The position numbers and the translations under genes are program-made. Positions 24,118 through 31,933 of a DNA stretch of 64,000 bases are shown here, piece by piece (positions within the stretch are counted from its first letter, which is position 1; each line of letters opens with the position of its first letter). The DNA is from Geomonas agri (GTDB lineage: Bacteria; Desulfobacterota; Desulfuromonadia; Geobacterales; Geobacteraceae). The notes below the pieces were generated by a model. It was not told where the DNA came from and made no database searches. It saw nothing but the letters and a program-made list of their open reading frames with translations. Where the stretch lies: assembly GCF_020179605.1 (NCBI RefSeq), contig NZ_JAINZO010000002.1, positions 1,612,001 through 1,676,000 of the forward strand, written 5' to 3'.

Positions 24118-26034
24118 TCAGCCGAAGATGCGTTTGAAAAGTCCCTTCTTCTCCGCTTCGCGACGCTCCTTGATCAGGTGCATTCCCCCCTGGGCGTGCG
24201 ACTGGTGCGGGTTCAGCTTGAGGGCCTTCTGGAATTCGCCCTCCGCCAGCCCGTCCCTCCCTTCGTCGAGCAGCATCCAGCCGCGGAAGGCGAAGGCGTC
24301 GGCGTTACGTTCGGCCTGCAGGCTCTTGGAAAGTAGCATGCGGCACTTCTCCAAGGCACCCTGGGAACGCTGGTTACCCGGGTTCTTATAGATGGACCAG
24401 GCGAGGAAGGCGCTAGTCTGGGCATCGTTGGGGTTGAGGGTGTAGGCGTCCTGCAGGGCACGCTCGGCGTTGCCGAAATCCTCCATCTCCAGGAACACCT
24501 TGCCGGACTGGAACTGGATGCGCGCCTGCAACTCGTCTTCGCGCTTGCCGCCAAGGCCAACGGTGTCGGCGTTTAGCATCTCGTCGTAGCGCTCCTTGGC
24601 GATGACGCTGGAAAGTGTGTTGTAGGCGTTGGCGTAGTGGGAAAGAACATCCTGGGCGCGTCCCAGGGTGTCGCCGGCGAGCTGCATGAACTTTTCCGGC
24701 GAGTACTCGCGGGTCTTGGCGAAGTAGGCGTCCTTCAAGGTGGCGAAGCTGAAAGTGCCCGCTGTCATGCCGAAGATCTCGTAATAGTTCTTGTTCTGGA
24801 TCGCGGCGTAGTCCCGCTGCACTTCCTGCTCGAAGTCGATTTCGCTGGCGGACAGCGGTGCTGCCATGCCTTTCTTGCCGATCACCAATTCAATCGATTC
24901 CGACACCTCGTCGACCAAGTCCGCGAAGCTGACCGCCTCCCCGCGCCGCTCCTCGACTTCCTCGATGGGACGGTTGAAGATAAGTTTCTGCGGGAAATCG
25001 GGCTGTTGGTCGGCAACTGGCGCTGCGGACATGGCTAGCATGCCGAGGCGCGCCAGGAGGTCGAGCAGTACCGCTCCCCGAGCCGGGGTGGCGCAGTCCG
25101 CAAGGACGGCTTGTACCGTTTTCCCCTGGCCCAGCTGCTGCAGCAGGTCTACCTCTTCCGGCCCCATGTTGAGCAGGTTCACCAGGCGGAAGTACTCCGT
25201 TGTGCGTGCCGGGCACAGGGTGCCGTTGCTGGCGAGGTACGGGGCGAGATCGAAGGTGGCGGCGCCGGCGGCCTGGTGCAGAAGGCGCGGCACGGAAAGG
25301 GGCGTCAGGGGGAGTTCGATGCCGGTGAGGTCGGCGGTGAAGCGGGGGGACTGGTTCTGCAGCAGCGCCTCCACGAGGGCGCGGAACAGGAACAGGCGGG
25401 ACTGCTCCTGCAGATCGTCGTAGCCGATCAAGCCGGCTTCCACCAGCGGCAAGCGTCCGGGGCGGGCCGGAGGGAACTCCGCCAGGTCGCTGCGCTGCAG
25501 GTGGTTGACCGAGACCAGGAACGGAACGAACCTTGGCGACGAGAAGCTGGCCGGCTCCCCGCCGACCACGAAGATCCTGGTCCCGCCACGCAGTTCGAGC
25601 ATGCCGTTGGCGCCGCTACGGTAGAGTTCCAGGAGCAGCCGGCCGATGTCCCTGCGGGCGGGACCATCTTCCAAGGCCCCCTGCACGGCCTTCACTAAAT
25701 CGTCCTTGCCGAACGGCTTTTCCAGGTATGCCTTTACCCCCAGCTTGGCCGCGGCGCGTGCGTAGGCTTCGCCGCGAAAGGCCCCGGTCATGATCACCAC
25801 CGGTAGCTCCTTGAGTGCCGCGCTGCGGCGCACCCGCTGCAAGAGCTCGACGCCGTTCATCCCCGGCAGCTTCAGGTCCAGCACCAGGAGGTCGAAGCGC
25901 TGCCCCTGCAAGAGCGCGAGCGCGGCATCGCCGCTGCCGGCGCACTTCACCTGGTGCCCGCGCCCCTCCAGTACGGTGCGCAGCATTGCGGTGAGTTTCT
26001 CGTTGTCCTCCACCAGCAGAATGCTGCCCGTCAT
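24118..26034 (-). CDS. Response regulator with PATAN-like, degenerate J-like and TPR domains
   Basis: The 638-residue protein has an N-terminal receiver with all key residues (LLVEDNE, phospho-Asp in LVLDLKLPGMNG, Lys in LEKPFG). Residues about 130-330 resemble the DUF4388/PATAN domain found after receivers in deltaproteobacteria and cyanobacteria. At about 415-450 lies a segment like a J domain (NYYEIFGMTAGTFSFATLKDAYF) in which the HPD tripeptide is replaced by SPEK, so it cannot stimulate DnaK in the normal way. A TPR array (about 505-620) ends the protein. There is no DNA-binding domain. The gene follows mltG with no gap. I infer a protein-protein output, for instance in motility or envelope control, but nothing in the sequence fixes the process. 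Confidence 0.85.
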   Translation of the reverse strand: MTGSILLVEDNEKLTAMLRTVLEGRGHQVKCAGSGDAALALLQGQRFDLLVLDLKLPGMNGVELLQRVRRSAALKELPVVIMTGAFRGEAYARAAAKLGVKAYLEKPFGKDDLVKAVQGALEDGPARRDIGRLLLELYRSGANGMLELRGGTRIFVVGGEPASFSSPRFVPFLVSVNHLQRSDLAEFPPARPGRLPLVEAGLIGYDDLQEQSRLFLFRALVEALLQNQSPRFTADLTGIELPLTPLSVPRLLHQAAGAATFDLAPYLASNGTLCPARTTEYFRLVNLLNMGPEEVDLLQQLGQGKTVQAVLADCATPARGAVLLDLLARLGMLAMSAAPVADQQPDFPQKLIFNRPIEEVEERRGEAVSFADLVDEVSESIELVIGKKGMAAPLSASEIDFEQEVQRDYAAIQNKNYYEIFGMTAGTFSFATLKDAYFAKTREYSPEKFMQLAGDTLGRAQDVLSHYANAYNTLSSVIAKERYDEMLNADTVGLGGKREDELQARIQFQSGKVFLEMEDFGNAERALQDAYTLNPNDAQTSAFLAWSIYKNPGNQRSQGALEKCRMLLSKSLQAERNADAFAFRGWMLLDEGRDGLAEGEFQKALKLNPHQSHAQGGMHLIKERREAEKKGLFKRIFG

Positions 26035-27081
26035 CTAGCTTCCTCCCTGCGCGGCCGCAGCAGGCGCCTTGAGATACTTTTGCACCGCCTGGTTATGGGA
26101 CGAGAGGTCGTTGGAGAACTGGTGACTGCCGTCACCCCGCCCGACGAAATAGAGGTAGGACACGGCGGCCGGGTTGAGCACCGCCTCGATGGCGTCCTTG
26201 CCCGGATTACCGATCGGGCCCGGGGGGAGGGCCGGTATGAGGTACGTATTGTACGGGGTTGGTTTCAGGATGTCGTCCCGTCTCACCTTGCCGGCGAAAG
26301 CGCGCACCCCGTACAGCGCGGTGGGATCGCTCTGCAGTCGCATGCCGAGCCGCAAACGGTTCTGGAACACTGCGGCGATGAGCGGTTTCTCGGCGGGGAG
26401 CACCGCTTCCTTCTCGACCATGGAGGCGAGGGTGAGCAGCTTCTGCACCGGGACCCCTTTGGCCTTGGCCCGGCCGTCCACCGACTCCTTCAGGAAGGCC
26501 TGCTGCCGCTGCACCATTTCGCGCACGACATCCACCTCCGTCTTGCCTGGCAGGATGTTGTAGCTCCCGGGGAAGAGGTACCCTTCAGCGCTGGCGGCAT
26601 CGATGCCGAGGTCCTTGAGCAGCGCCGTGTCGCGGCAGGCGGCCAGGAAATTTTCCTTGGTGAAGATGCCGCGTTTCTCCAGCATCTCCGCCACCTGGTA
26701 GCTGGAGTATCCCTCCGGCAGCGCGAACATGCGCTGGTAGATGTCGCCGTTGATCATCTTGGCGAGGATCTGGCTCGGACGCATGCCGTCGTCGAGCTGG
26801 TAGTACCCCGCCTTGAGCCGGGCGTCGCCTCCTTTGAGACGTGCGTAGAGGGTGAAGAGGCGGGCACTGGAAAGGATGCGGCGTGCCTCGAGGTCGCTGG
26901 CCAACGCTTTCAGCGGGCGACCCTTGCCTAGTTCGACGATCTCCACGCGTTTGCCGTCGCCGGGAGGAAACAGCAGGAACCGGGAAAAACGGGTGATGGG
27001 TACCAGGGTGACTATCAGCAGCAGTGCGAGGCAGAGTTTGCGCTGCCGCCGGAAGATATCTTTGAGGCTGGAAGCTACGAT
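26035..27081 (-). CDS. mltG: Endolytic murein transglycosylase MltG
   Basis: The product is a YceG/MltG protein, which cuts nascent glycan strands at the outer face of the membrane and sets their length. The LysM-like first part (YQLDDGMRPSQILAKMINGD) and catalytic region (MVEKEAVLPAEK...FQNRLRLGMRLQSDPTALYG, with the Glu of VEKEA as the catalytic acid) are intact. The first canonical start in frame is GTG 26946, which would lack the membrane anchor. However, the frame continues upstream to 27081 and encodes a basic segment (KDIFRRQRK), a hydrophobic helix (LCLALLLIVTLVPI) and the usual PPGDGKR linker. These belong to any MltG, but no ATG, GTG or TTG lies ahead of them; an ATC at 27081 has AGGAT 7 bases upstream. 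A rare start codon or a lost base near GTGCC (27086-27082) could explain this. The start is therefore uncertain. Confidence 0.85.
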   Translation of the reverse strand: MVASSLKDIFRRQRKLCLALLLIVTLVPITRFSRFLLFPPGDGKRVEIVELGKGRPLKALASDLEARRILSSARLFTLYARLKGGDARLKAGYYQLDDGMRPSQILAKMINGDIYQRMFALPEGYSSYQVAEMLEKRGIFTKENFLAACRDTALLKDLGIDAASAEGYLFPGSYNILPGKTEVDVVREMVQRQQAFLKESVDGRAKAKGVPVQKLLTLASMVEKEAVLPAEKPLIAAVFQNRLRLGMRLQSDPTALYGVRAFAGKVRRDDILKPTPYNTYLIPALPPGPIGNPGKDAIEAVLNPAAVSYLYFVGRGDGSHQFSNDLSSHNQAVQKYLKAPAAAAQGGS

Positions 27082-27219
27082 GGCACTATCCTATGCAATA
27101 CGATGCTTTTGCTAACTCAGCACTAGGTTTAGGGGAAATCGGCTACAGTGTCAAGGCCAAATGCCAGAGCGGGCGGAGCTAGAAAAGCTGGTTTGTGTAA
27201 TTTAATAATATTTTTTTTA

Positions 27220-27248
27220 AAGACAGTGGGGCATTTCCAATGTATCAT
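27220..27248 (+). promoter_or_regulatory. Possible sigma-70 promoter of the GH13-type gene
   Basis: AAGACA (27220-27225), 17 bases, TATCAT (27243-27248), within an AT-rich stretch. The gene starts 62 bases further on. Confidence 0.4.
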
Positions 27249-27310
27249 ATCTAGCCGTGCCGCTTGGCCCGAAGCGGTCCACCACTACAGTTGGGCAGAC
27301 GAGGTGCTTG

Positions 27311-30300
27311 ATGAAGCAGAGGTTTATTAACTCCGACTACTTCCCGTTTCAGATCCAGATTTCCGCCGCCTGCGGCGACCGCATCGAACTGCGTGGCATT
27401 CTCGAGGAACTGGGGGACGTGCCCGGCATCATTTATGCGCGCCGTGTCGCGACCAAGCTGAACAAGCAGCTCGCGCCGCACGAGCCCGCCATCATGCCGG
27501 GGCTGCTGCATCTTTATTCCATCCTGAGCCGGGTCTACCGCTATGTGATGGGGCAATACTGCGCCAAACAGCAGCCCGGCGTTATCGCGGCGCTCATGGC
27601 CCAGGCCGGTTATCCGGACTTCGGTGGCGACGCCGGGACCGCGCTGCAGCGCTTCATGGAGCTGTTCCCTTCGCAGCAGATGGTGCTGGGCGGCGACACC
27701 CCGCACGGCTTCCTGGCTGGCGACGACGAAGAGTCAACCCGCCGTCAGGCGCTTTCCGCGGAACTGCTGCTCATGCTGTTAAACGGAGAAAACCGGGCCC
27801 TGGACCAATTCCGCCGCCTGTTCGACGCCTCGCAGTTGGCCGAATCGTCCCCCTACCTCAAGGTGACCTCCGAGCTGGACCGGCGCCTGGCCCAGGCTCC
27901 CCCCGTCGAGCCGATAGGCGTTTCCCTGCCCGAGCTTCTGCGGGCGCCTATCAAAGCCTCCCCGGATTCGCTGGCCGGGCAGATCGCCTACATCAGGGAA
28001 CACTGGGGCGCCATCCTTCCCCAGGAACTGCTCACCGAGCTGGTCACCGCGCTGGACATCGTATCCCAGGAAGGACGTGCCTTCTTCGGCGGCCCCGGCG
28101 AACCCAAGGTGCTCCGTTTCGGCCGCGGCGCCCGCGGCGGCGACGATTACCCCGAATACGAGCGTTTCTCCCAGGACGCCGACTGGATGGCCAACGTGGT
28201 GATGATCGCCAAGATGGTGTACGTCTGGCTGGGGCAGCTCGCCAAGACTTACCAGACCGAGGTGCGCACCCTGGATCAGATCCCTGATGCGGAGCTGGAC
28301 CGGCTCGCCGGCTTTGGTTTTAGTGCACTCTGGCTGATCGGTGTCTGGGAGCGCTCCCCCTCCTCGCAGCAGATCAAGCGTATCGCCGGCAACCAGGAGG
28401 CGATCTCATCGGCCTACTCGCTCTACGACTACGTCATCGCCCATGACCTCGGAGGCGAGTGGGCGCTGGATAACCTGCGTCAGCGCTGCGCCGCTCGCGG
28501 CATCCGCCTGGCGAGCGACATGGTCCCTAACCACACCGGCCTTTACTCCAAGTGGACCGTCGAGCACCCGGACTGGTTCATCCAGCTCGACTACCCGCCC
28601 TACCCGGACTACCAGTTCAACGGCCCCGACCTTTCCCCGGACGGGCGCATCGGACTCTTCATCGAGGACGGCTACTGGGACAAGCGCGACGCGGCGGTAG
28701 TCTTCAAGCACCTCGATCGCGGCAACGGCCGGGTCCGCTACATCTACCACGGTAACGATGGCACCTCTACCCCCTGGAACGACACAGCCCAGCTGAACTA
28801 CCTGATCCCCGAGGTGCGCGAGGCGGTTATTGGCACCATCCTCCACGTGGCACGCCAGTTCCCCATCATCCGTTTCGATGCCGCCATGACGCTGGCCAAG
28901 AAGCATTACCAGCGCCTGTGGTACCCGCTGCCGGGGCACGGCTCCGGCGTCCCCTCGCGCGCCGAGTTTGGTATGGACCGTCCCAGCTTCGACGAGGTCT
29001 TTCCGACCGAGTTCTGGCGCGAGGTGGTGGACCGGGTGGCTGTGGAGGCACCCGACACCTTGCTGCTGGCCGAGGCCTTCTGGCTCATGGAAGGGTACTT
29101 CGTCAGGACCCTGGGCATGCACCGGGTCTACAACTCCGCTTTCATGAACATGCTGAAGATGGAGGAAAACGCCAAGTACCGGCAGACCGTGAAAAACGTG
29201 CTCGAGTTTGAGCCGGAGATCCTGAAGCGCTTCGTGAACTTCATGAACAACCCGGACGAGCGAACCGCCGTGGAGCAGTTCGGCAAGGAAGGGAAGTACT
29301 TCGGCGCCACCGTGCTCCTGGTTACCATGCCCGGCCTCCCCATGTTCGGCCACGGCCAGATCGAGGGGTTCCACGAGAAGTACGGCATGGAGTACCGGCG
29401 TGCCTACTGGGATGAACCGGTGGACCAGCACCTGGTGGCACGCCACGAAAGCGATATCTTCCCGCTCATGCGCCGGCGCCACATCTTCTCCGGCAGCGAG
29501 CAGTTCACCTTGTACGACTTCTACGCGGGGCAGAGCGTCAACGAGAACGTGTTCGCCTATTCCAACAGAAATGACGGCGAGCGCGGCCTGATCCTGTTCC
29601 ACAACGCCTTCGCCACCACCGCGGGCTGGATCCGCACCTCCTGCGCCGTTTTGAGGAAAAACGCCTCCGGCGGCAACACGCTGGCGCAGACCACCCTCGG
29701 GGATGCATTAAGCTTCAAACGGGACGGCCGCCATTACTACAGCTTCCGGGACTACGCCTCCGGCCTGTGCTACCTGAGAAACGGCCGCGACCTCTGCGAC
29801 CAGGGGCTTTACGTCGAGATGGGCGCCTACGAGTACCACGCCTTCCTCGATTTCAAGGAGCTCTATGACGACGATTACGGCACCTGGGGGACGCTCTGCC
29901 ATCGGCTCAACGGCGCCGGCGTCGAGAACCTCGACGAAGAGGTGAAAAAGGTGCGCTACGGCGCCCTGCACGAGTCGTTCAGGTTGTTCCTGGCCAAGGT
30001 GGCCGTGGTGCTGCAGGAGCCCGGTGTTGCCCCGCAGACCCGCATCGCCCCGCTGGAGCCGCTGCTTGCCTCCTTCTACAAGGCGTTGGCGCCGGAGGCG
30101 CCGGAAAAGGCGCAGCGCGCCCTGCTCGGCGTGTTCGGCACTGAATTCCTGCAGGCTCTGCAAACGGTTGGGGAAGGGGAACTGCTTCCCGCGGAGTGGC
30201 TTTTGCTGACCGCTTTCCTGGCACTGCACCGGAGTGGGGGGCTGACAAAGAGCGAGAGCGTGCAGCTGTTCGAGGAGTTCGGGCTGGTGCACCCGCTGGT

Positions 30301-30712
30301 GCAGGTCTTCCAGACCCTCCCCCCAGCGGAACCGGAACAGGTCGTCGATCTCCCCCCGCGTGCCTTCGGCAAGCTGCTTGGGCTCCTGCTGCGGCACGAG
30401 TCGTTCCTGGTTAATTGCCGCGCCATCGGGCCGACCCGCTGCTCGGCCGCCCTTTTCTCGGACAAGGTAGCCGCCAAGTTCCTGTTCCTGCACGAAAGCG
30501 ACGGCGCACAGTGGTTCAACAAGGAGCGCTTCGAGCTCCTGGTGGACTGGCTGGCACAGGTGGAGCCCTTCGCGGAGGTTCCCGCCGAAGCAAAGGCCGC
30601 CAAGACGCAGGAACTGCCGGTCAAGGCCGTGGCCAACCTCATGAAGGAGAGCGCTGCTGCAGCCGGTTACCGGCTCGACCAGCTAATGAACGTTTTGCAG
30701 ACCGGCTTCTGA
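27311..30712 (+). CDS. Very large GH13 alpha-amylase-family glycosidase/glycosyltransferase
   Basis: The 1133-residue protein starts at ATG 27311 (GAGGTG upstream). An N-terminal helical part of about 300 residues with no recognisable domain precedes a GH13 TIM barrel (about 310-730). Visible family motifs are SALWLIGVWERS, region I DMVPNHTG, region II IIRFDAAMTLAK with the nucleophile Asp, region III LLLAEAFW with the acid/base Glu and a region IV equivalent in NNPDERTA. A C-terminal part of some 370 residues follows. This is two to three times the size of an ordinary amylase and suggests a glucan-modifying enzyme such as a maltosyltransferase-like or glycogen-handling protein. There is no signal peptide, so the substrate is cytoplasmic. 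It is a single-gene unit. The GH13 assignment is firm; the specificity is not. Confidence 0.87.
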   Translation: MKQRFINSDYFPFQIQISAACGDRIELRGILEELGDVPGIIYARRVATKLNKQLAPHEPAIMPGLLHLYSILSRVYRYVMGQYCAKQQPGVIAALMAQAGYPDFGGDAGTALQRFMELFPSQQMVLGGDTPHGFLAGDDEESTRRQALSAELLLMLLNGENRALDQFRRLFDASQLAESSPYLKVTSELDRRLAQAPPVEPIGVSLPELLRAPIKASPDSLAGQIAYIREHWGAILPQELLTELVTALDIVSQEGRAFFGGPGEPKVLRFGRGARGGDDYPEYERFSQDADWMANVVMIAKMVYVWLGQLAKTYQTEVRTLDQIPDAELDRLAGFGFSALWLIGVWERSPSSQQIKRIAGNQEAISSAYSLYDYVIAHDLGGEWALDNLRQRCAARGIRLASDMVPNHTGLYSKWTVEHPDWFIQLDYPPYPDYQFNGPDLSPDGRIGLFIEDGYWDKRDAAVVFKHLDRGNGRVRYIYHGNDGTSTPWNDTAQLNYLIPEVREAVIGTILHVARQFPIIRFDAAMTLAKKHYQRLWYPLPGHGSGVPSRAEFGMDRPSFDEVFPTEFWREVVDRVAVEAPDTLLLAEAFWLMEGYFVRTLGMHRVYNSAFMNMLKMEENAKYRQTVKNVLEFEPEILKRFVNFMNNPDERTAVEQFGKEGKYFGATVLLVTMPGLPMFGHGQIEGFHEKYGMEYRRAYWDEPVDQHLVARHESDIFPLMRRRHIFSGSEQFTLYDFYAGQSVNENVFAYSNRNDGERGLILFHNAFATTAGWIRTSCAVLRKNASGGNTLAQTTLGDALSFKRDGRHYYSFRDYASGLCYLRNGRDLCDQGLYVEMGAYEYHAFLDFKELYDDDYGTWGTLCHRLNGAGVENLDEEVKKVRYGALHESFRLFLAKVAVVLQEPGVAPQTRIAPLEPLLASFYKALAPEAPEKAQRALLGVFGTEFLQALQTVGEGELLPAEWLLLTAFLALHRSGGLTKSESVQLFEEFGLVHPLVQVFQTLPPAEPEQVVDLPPRAFGKLLGLLLRHESFLVNCRAIGPTRCSAALFSDKVAAKFLFLHESDGAQWFNKERFELLVDWLAQVEPFAEVPAEAKAAKTQELPVKAVANLMKESAAAAGYRLDQLMNVLQTGF

Positions 30713-30802
30713 TTTTTCCGAGTTACCTGTTAGAATCAGAGCTGGCGCTTGATCTTCCGGAGCGCCCTTATCTATCGCATCAATGAAAGAGAGGGGAGAG
30801 CA

Positions 30803-31582
30803 ATGGCGGTCATCAATACGGCACTGCAGGACAACGTAGGGACCATCACCTTCAATGACCCCGAGCACCGCAACATGCTCAGCGGCACCATGATCGACGA
30901 GATGCTGCAGTCGATCGGCGCGCTCCAGAAGGGGAGGATGAGGGTGCTGGTGATTCGGGCCCCGAAGGGGTCCAAGGTCTGGTCGGCCGGGCACGACGTG
31001 CACGAGCTGCCGCTGCCGGGACGCGATCCGCTTTCCTATCACGACCCGCTGGTGACCGTGCTCCGCTCGATCCAGAGCCTCCCCATTCCGGTCATCGCCA
31101 TGATCGAGGGGAGCGTCTGGGGGGGCGCCTGCGACCTGGCCCTTTCCTGCGACATCCTGATCGGCAGCCCCAGCGCCTCGTTCTGCATGACCCCGGCGAA
31201 GATCGGCGTCCCCTACAACGTCTCGGGGATCCTGCACTTCATGAACATCATGGGGGTTAACTTTGCCAAAGAGATGTTCTTCACGGCGGAGCCGCTTTCG
31301 GCGGAGCAGGCGAGCAAGGCGGGACTTTTGAACCATCTGATCGAGGCGGACCAGCTGGAAGAGTTCACCTACACTATGGCCCACAAGATCACCAAGAACA
31401 GCCCGCTCTCCATTGGGGTGATCAAGGAGCAGATCCGGCTGCTAGCGAGCGCACATCCCCTTTCACCGCTCACCTTCGAGCGGGTGCAGGGGCTCAGGCG
31501 CACCGTCTACGACAGCAAGGACTACGCGGAAGGGATCAAGGCCTTCCTCGAGAAGCGCCCCCCGGTCTTCACGGGGGATTAA
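30803..31582 (+). CDS. scpB: Methylmalonyl-CoA decarboxylase (crotonase superfamily)
   Basis: The 259-residue protein is close along its whole length to E. coli ScpB (261 residues), which decarboxylates methylmalonyl-CoA to propionyl-CoA. Shared stretches include SAGHDVHELPLPGRDPLSY, MIEGSVWGGA (oxyanion hole Gly), MTPAKIGVPYN with the active-site Tyr, FTAEPLSA and RRTVYDSKDYAEGI. ATG 30803 follows GAGGGGAGAG; the in-frame ATG at 30749 has no such site. The partner enzymes of the sleeping-beauty-mutase route (ScpA, ScpC) are not in the window, so the gene may serve propionyl-CoA formation with a methylmalonyl-CoA mutase encoded elsewhere. It is followed by REP-like repeats and a bidirectional terminator. 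Confidence 0.9.
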   Translation: MAVINTALQDNVGTITFNDPEHRNMLSGTMIDEMLQSIGALQKGRMRVLVIRAPKGSKVWSAGHDVHELPLPGRDPLSYHDPLVTVLRSIQSLPIPVIAMIEGSVWGGACDLALSCDILIGSPSASFCMTPAKIGVPYNVSGILHFMNIMGVNFAKEMFFTAEPLSAEQASKAGLLNHLIEADQLEEFTYTMAHKITKNSPLSIGVIKEQIRLLASAHPLSPLTFERVQGLRRTVYDSKDYAEGIKAFLEKRPPVFTGD

Positions 31583-31616
31583 CCCGCAGCCTTCAGGCAA
31601 GACCGGTGTTAATTTA

Positions 31617-31652
31617 CTCCCTCTCCCTCCGGGAGAGGGCTGGGGTGAGGGC
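31617..31652 (+). repeat. REP-like palindromic repeat, forward copy
   Basis: CTCCCTCTCCCTCCGGGAGAGGGC followed by TGGGGTGAGGGC. CCCTCTCCCTC and GGGAGAGGG form a hairpin. A diverged inverted copy lies at 31686-31727 and the hairpin core recurs at 60094-60114. This is a common dispersed intergenic repeat type in environmental proteobacteria (family knowledge). Confidence 0.75.
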
Positions 31653-31685
31653 GATGCCCCAGGCAAAATGTCACTTCGTGGCCAG

Positions 31686-31727
31686 GCCCTCACCCGGCCT
31701 TCGCCACCCTCTCCCCGAGGGAGAAGG
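31686..31727 (-). repeat. REP-like palindromic repeat, inverted copy
   Basis: GCCCTCACCCGGCCTTCGCC followed by ACCCTCTCCCCGAGGGAGAAGG: the complement of the copy at 31617-31652 with several changes, 33 bases away, making a BIME-like pair between scpB and the terminator. Confidence 0.7.
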
Positions 31728-31735
31728 TAAAGGAC

Positions 31736-31768
31736 AAAAAAGCCCGACCGGTTGCCGGTCGGGCTTTT
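31736..31768. terminator. Bidirectional Rho-independent terminator
   Basis: AGCCCGACCGG (31741-31751) pairs with CCGGTCGGGCT (31755-31765) around TTG, with A-run before and T-run after. It can serve scpB (plus) and the RCKP gene (minus). Confidence 0.88.
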
Positions 31769-31812
31769 CATTGTTGTTCCTGTAGGGGCGAATAATCATT
31801 CGCCTGCCCCTG

Positions 31813-31923
31813 TTATTCCTCAGCCTTCTCGAAGTTCCCCTTCTCCTGGCACTGCGGGCACTTCTGCGGTTTGCAGCGACCTTCCTTGGTGAATCCACAG
31901 CTCTTGCATTTCCACGTTGCCAT
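31813..31923 (-). CDS. 36-residue RCKP-type rubredoxin-like peptide
   Basis: A short frame from ATG 31923 to TAA 31813, with a perfect ribosome binding site (AGGAGGGA). The product MATWKCKSCGFTKEGRCKPQ and onwards holds two knuckles, CKSC and CPQC, around the diagnostic RCKP, and a charged tail. Such minimal rubredoxin-like domains bind Fe or Zn through four Cys and are common in Geobacter. It lies 10 bases downstream of the M16 peptidase gene in the same direction, so it is probably co-transcribed with it, and it ends at the terminator 31736-31768. A role in electron transfer is possible but not shown. Confidence 0.85.
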   Translation of the reverse strand: MATWKCKSCGFTKEGRCKPQKCPQCQEKGNFEKAEE

Positions 31924-31933
31924 AACGTCCCTC

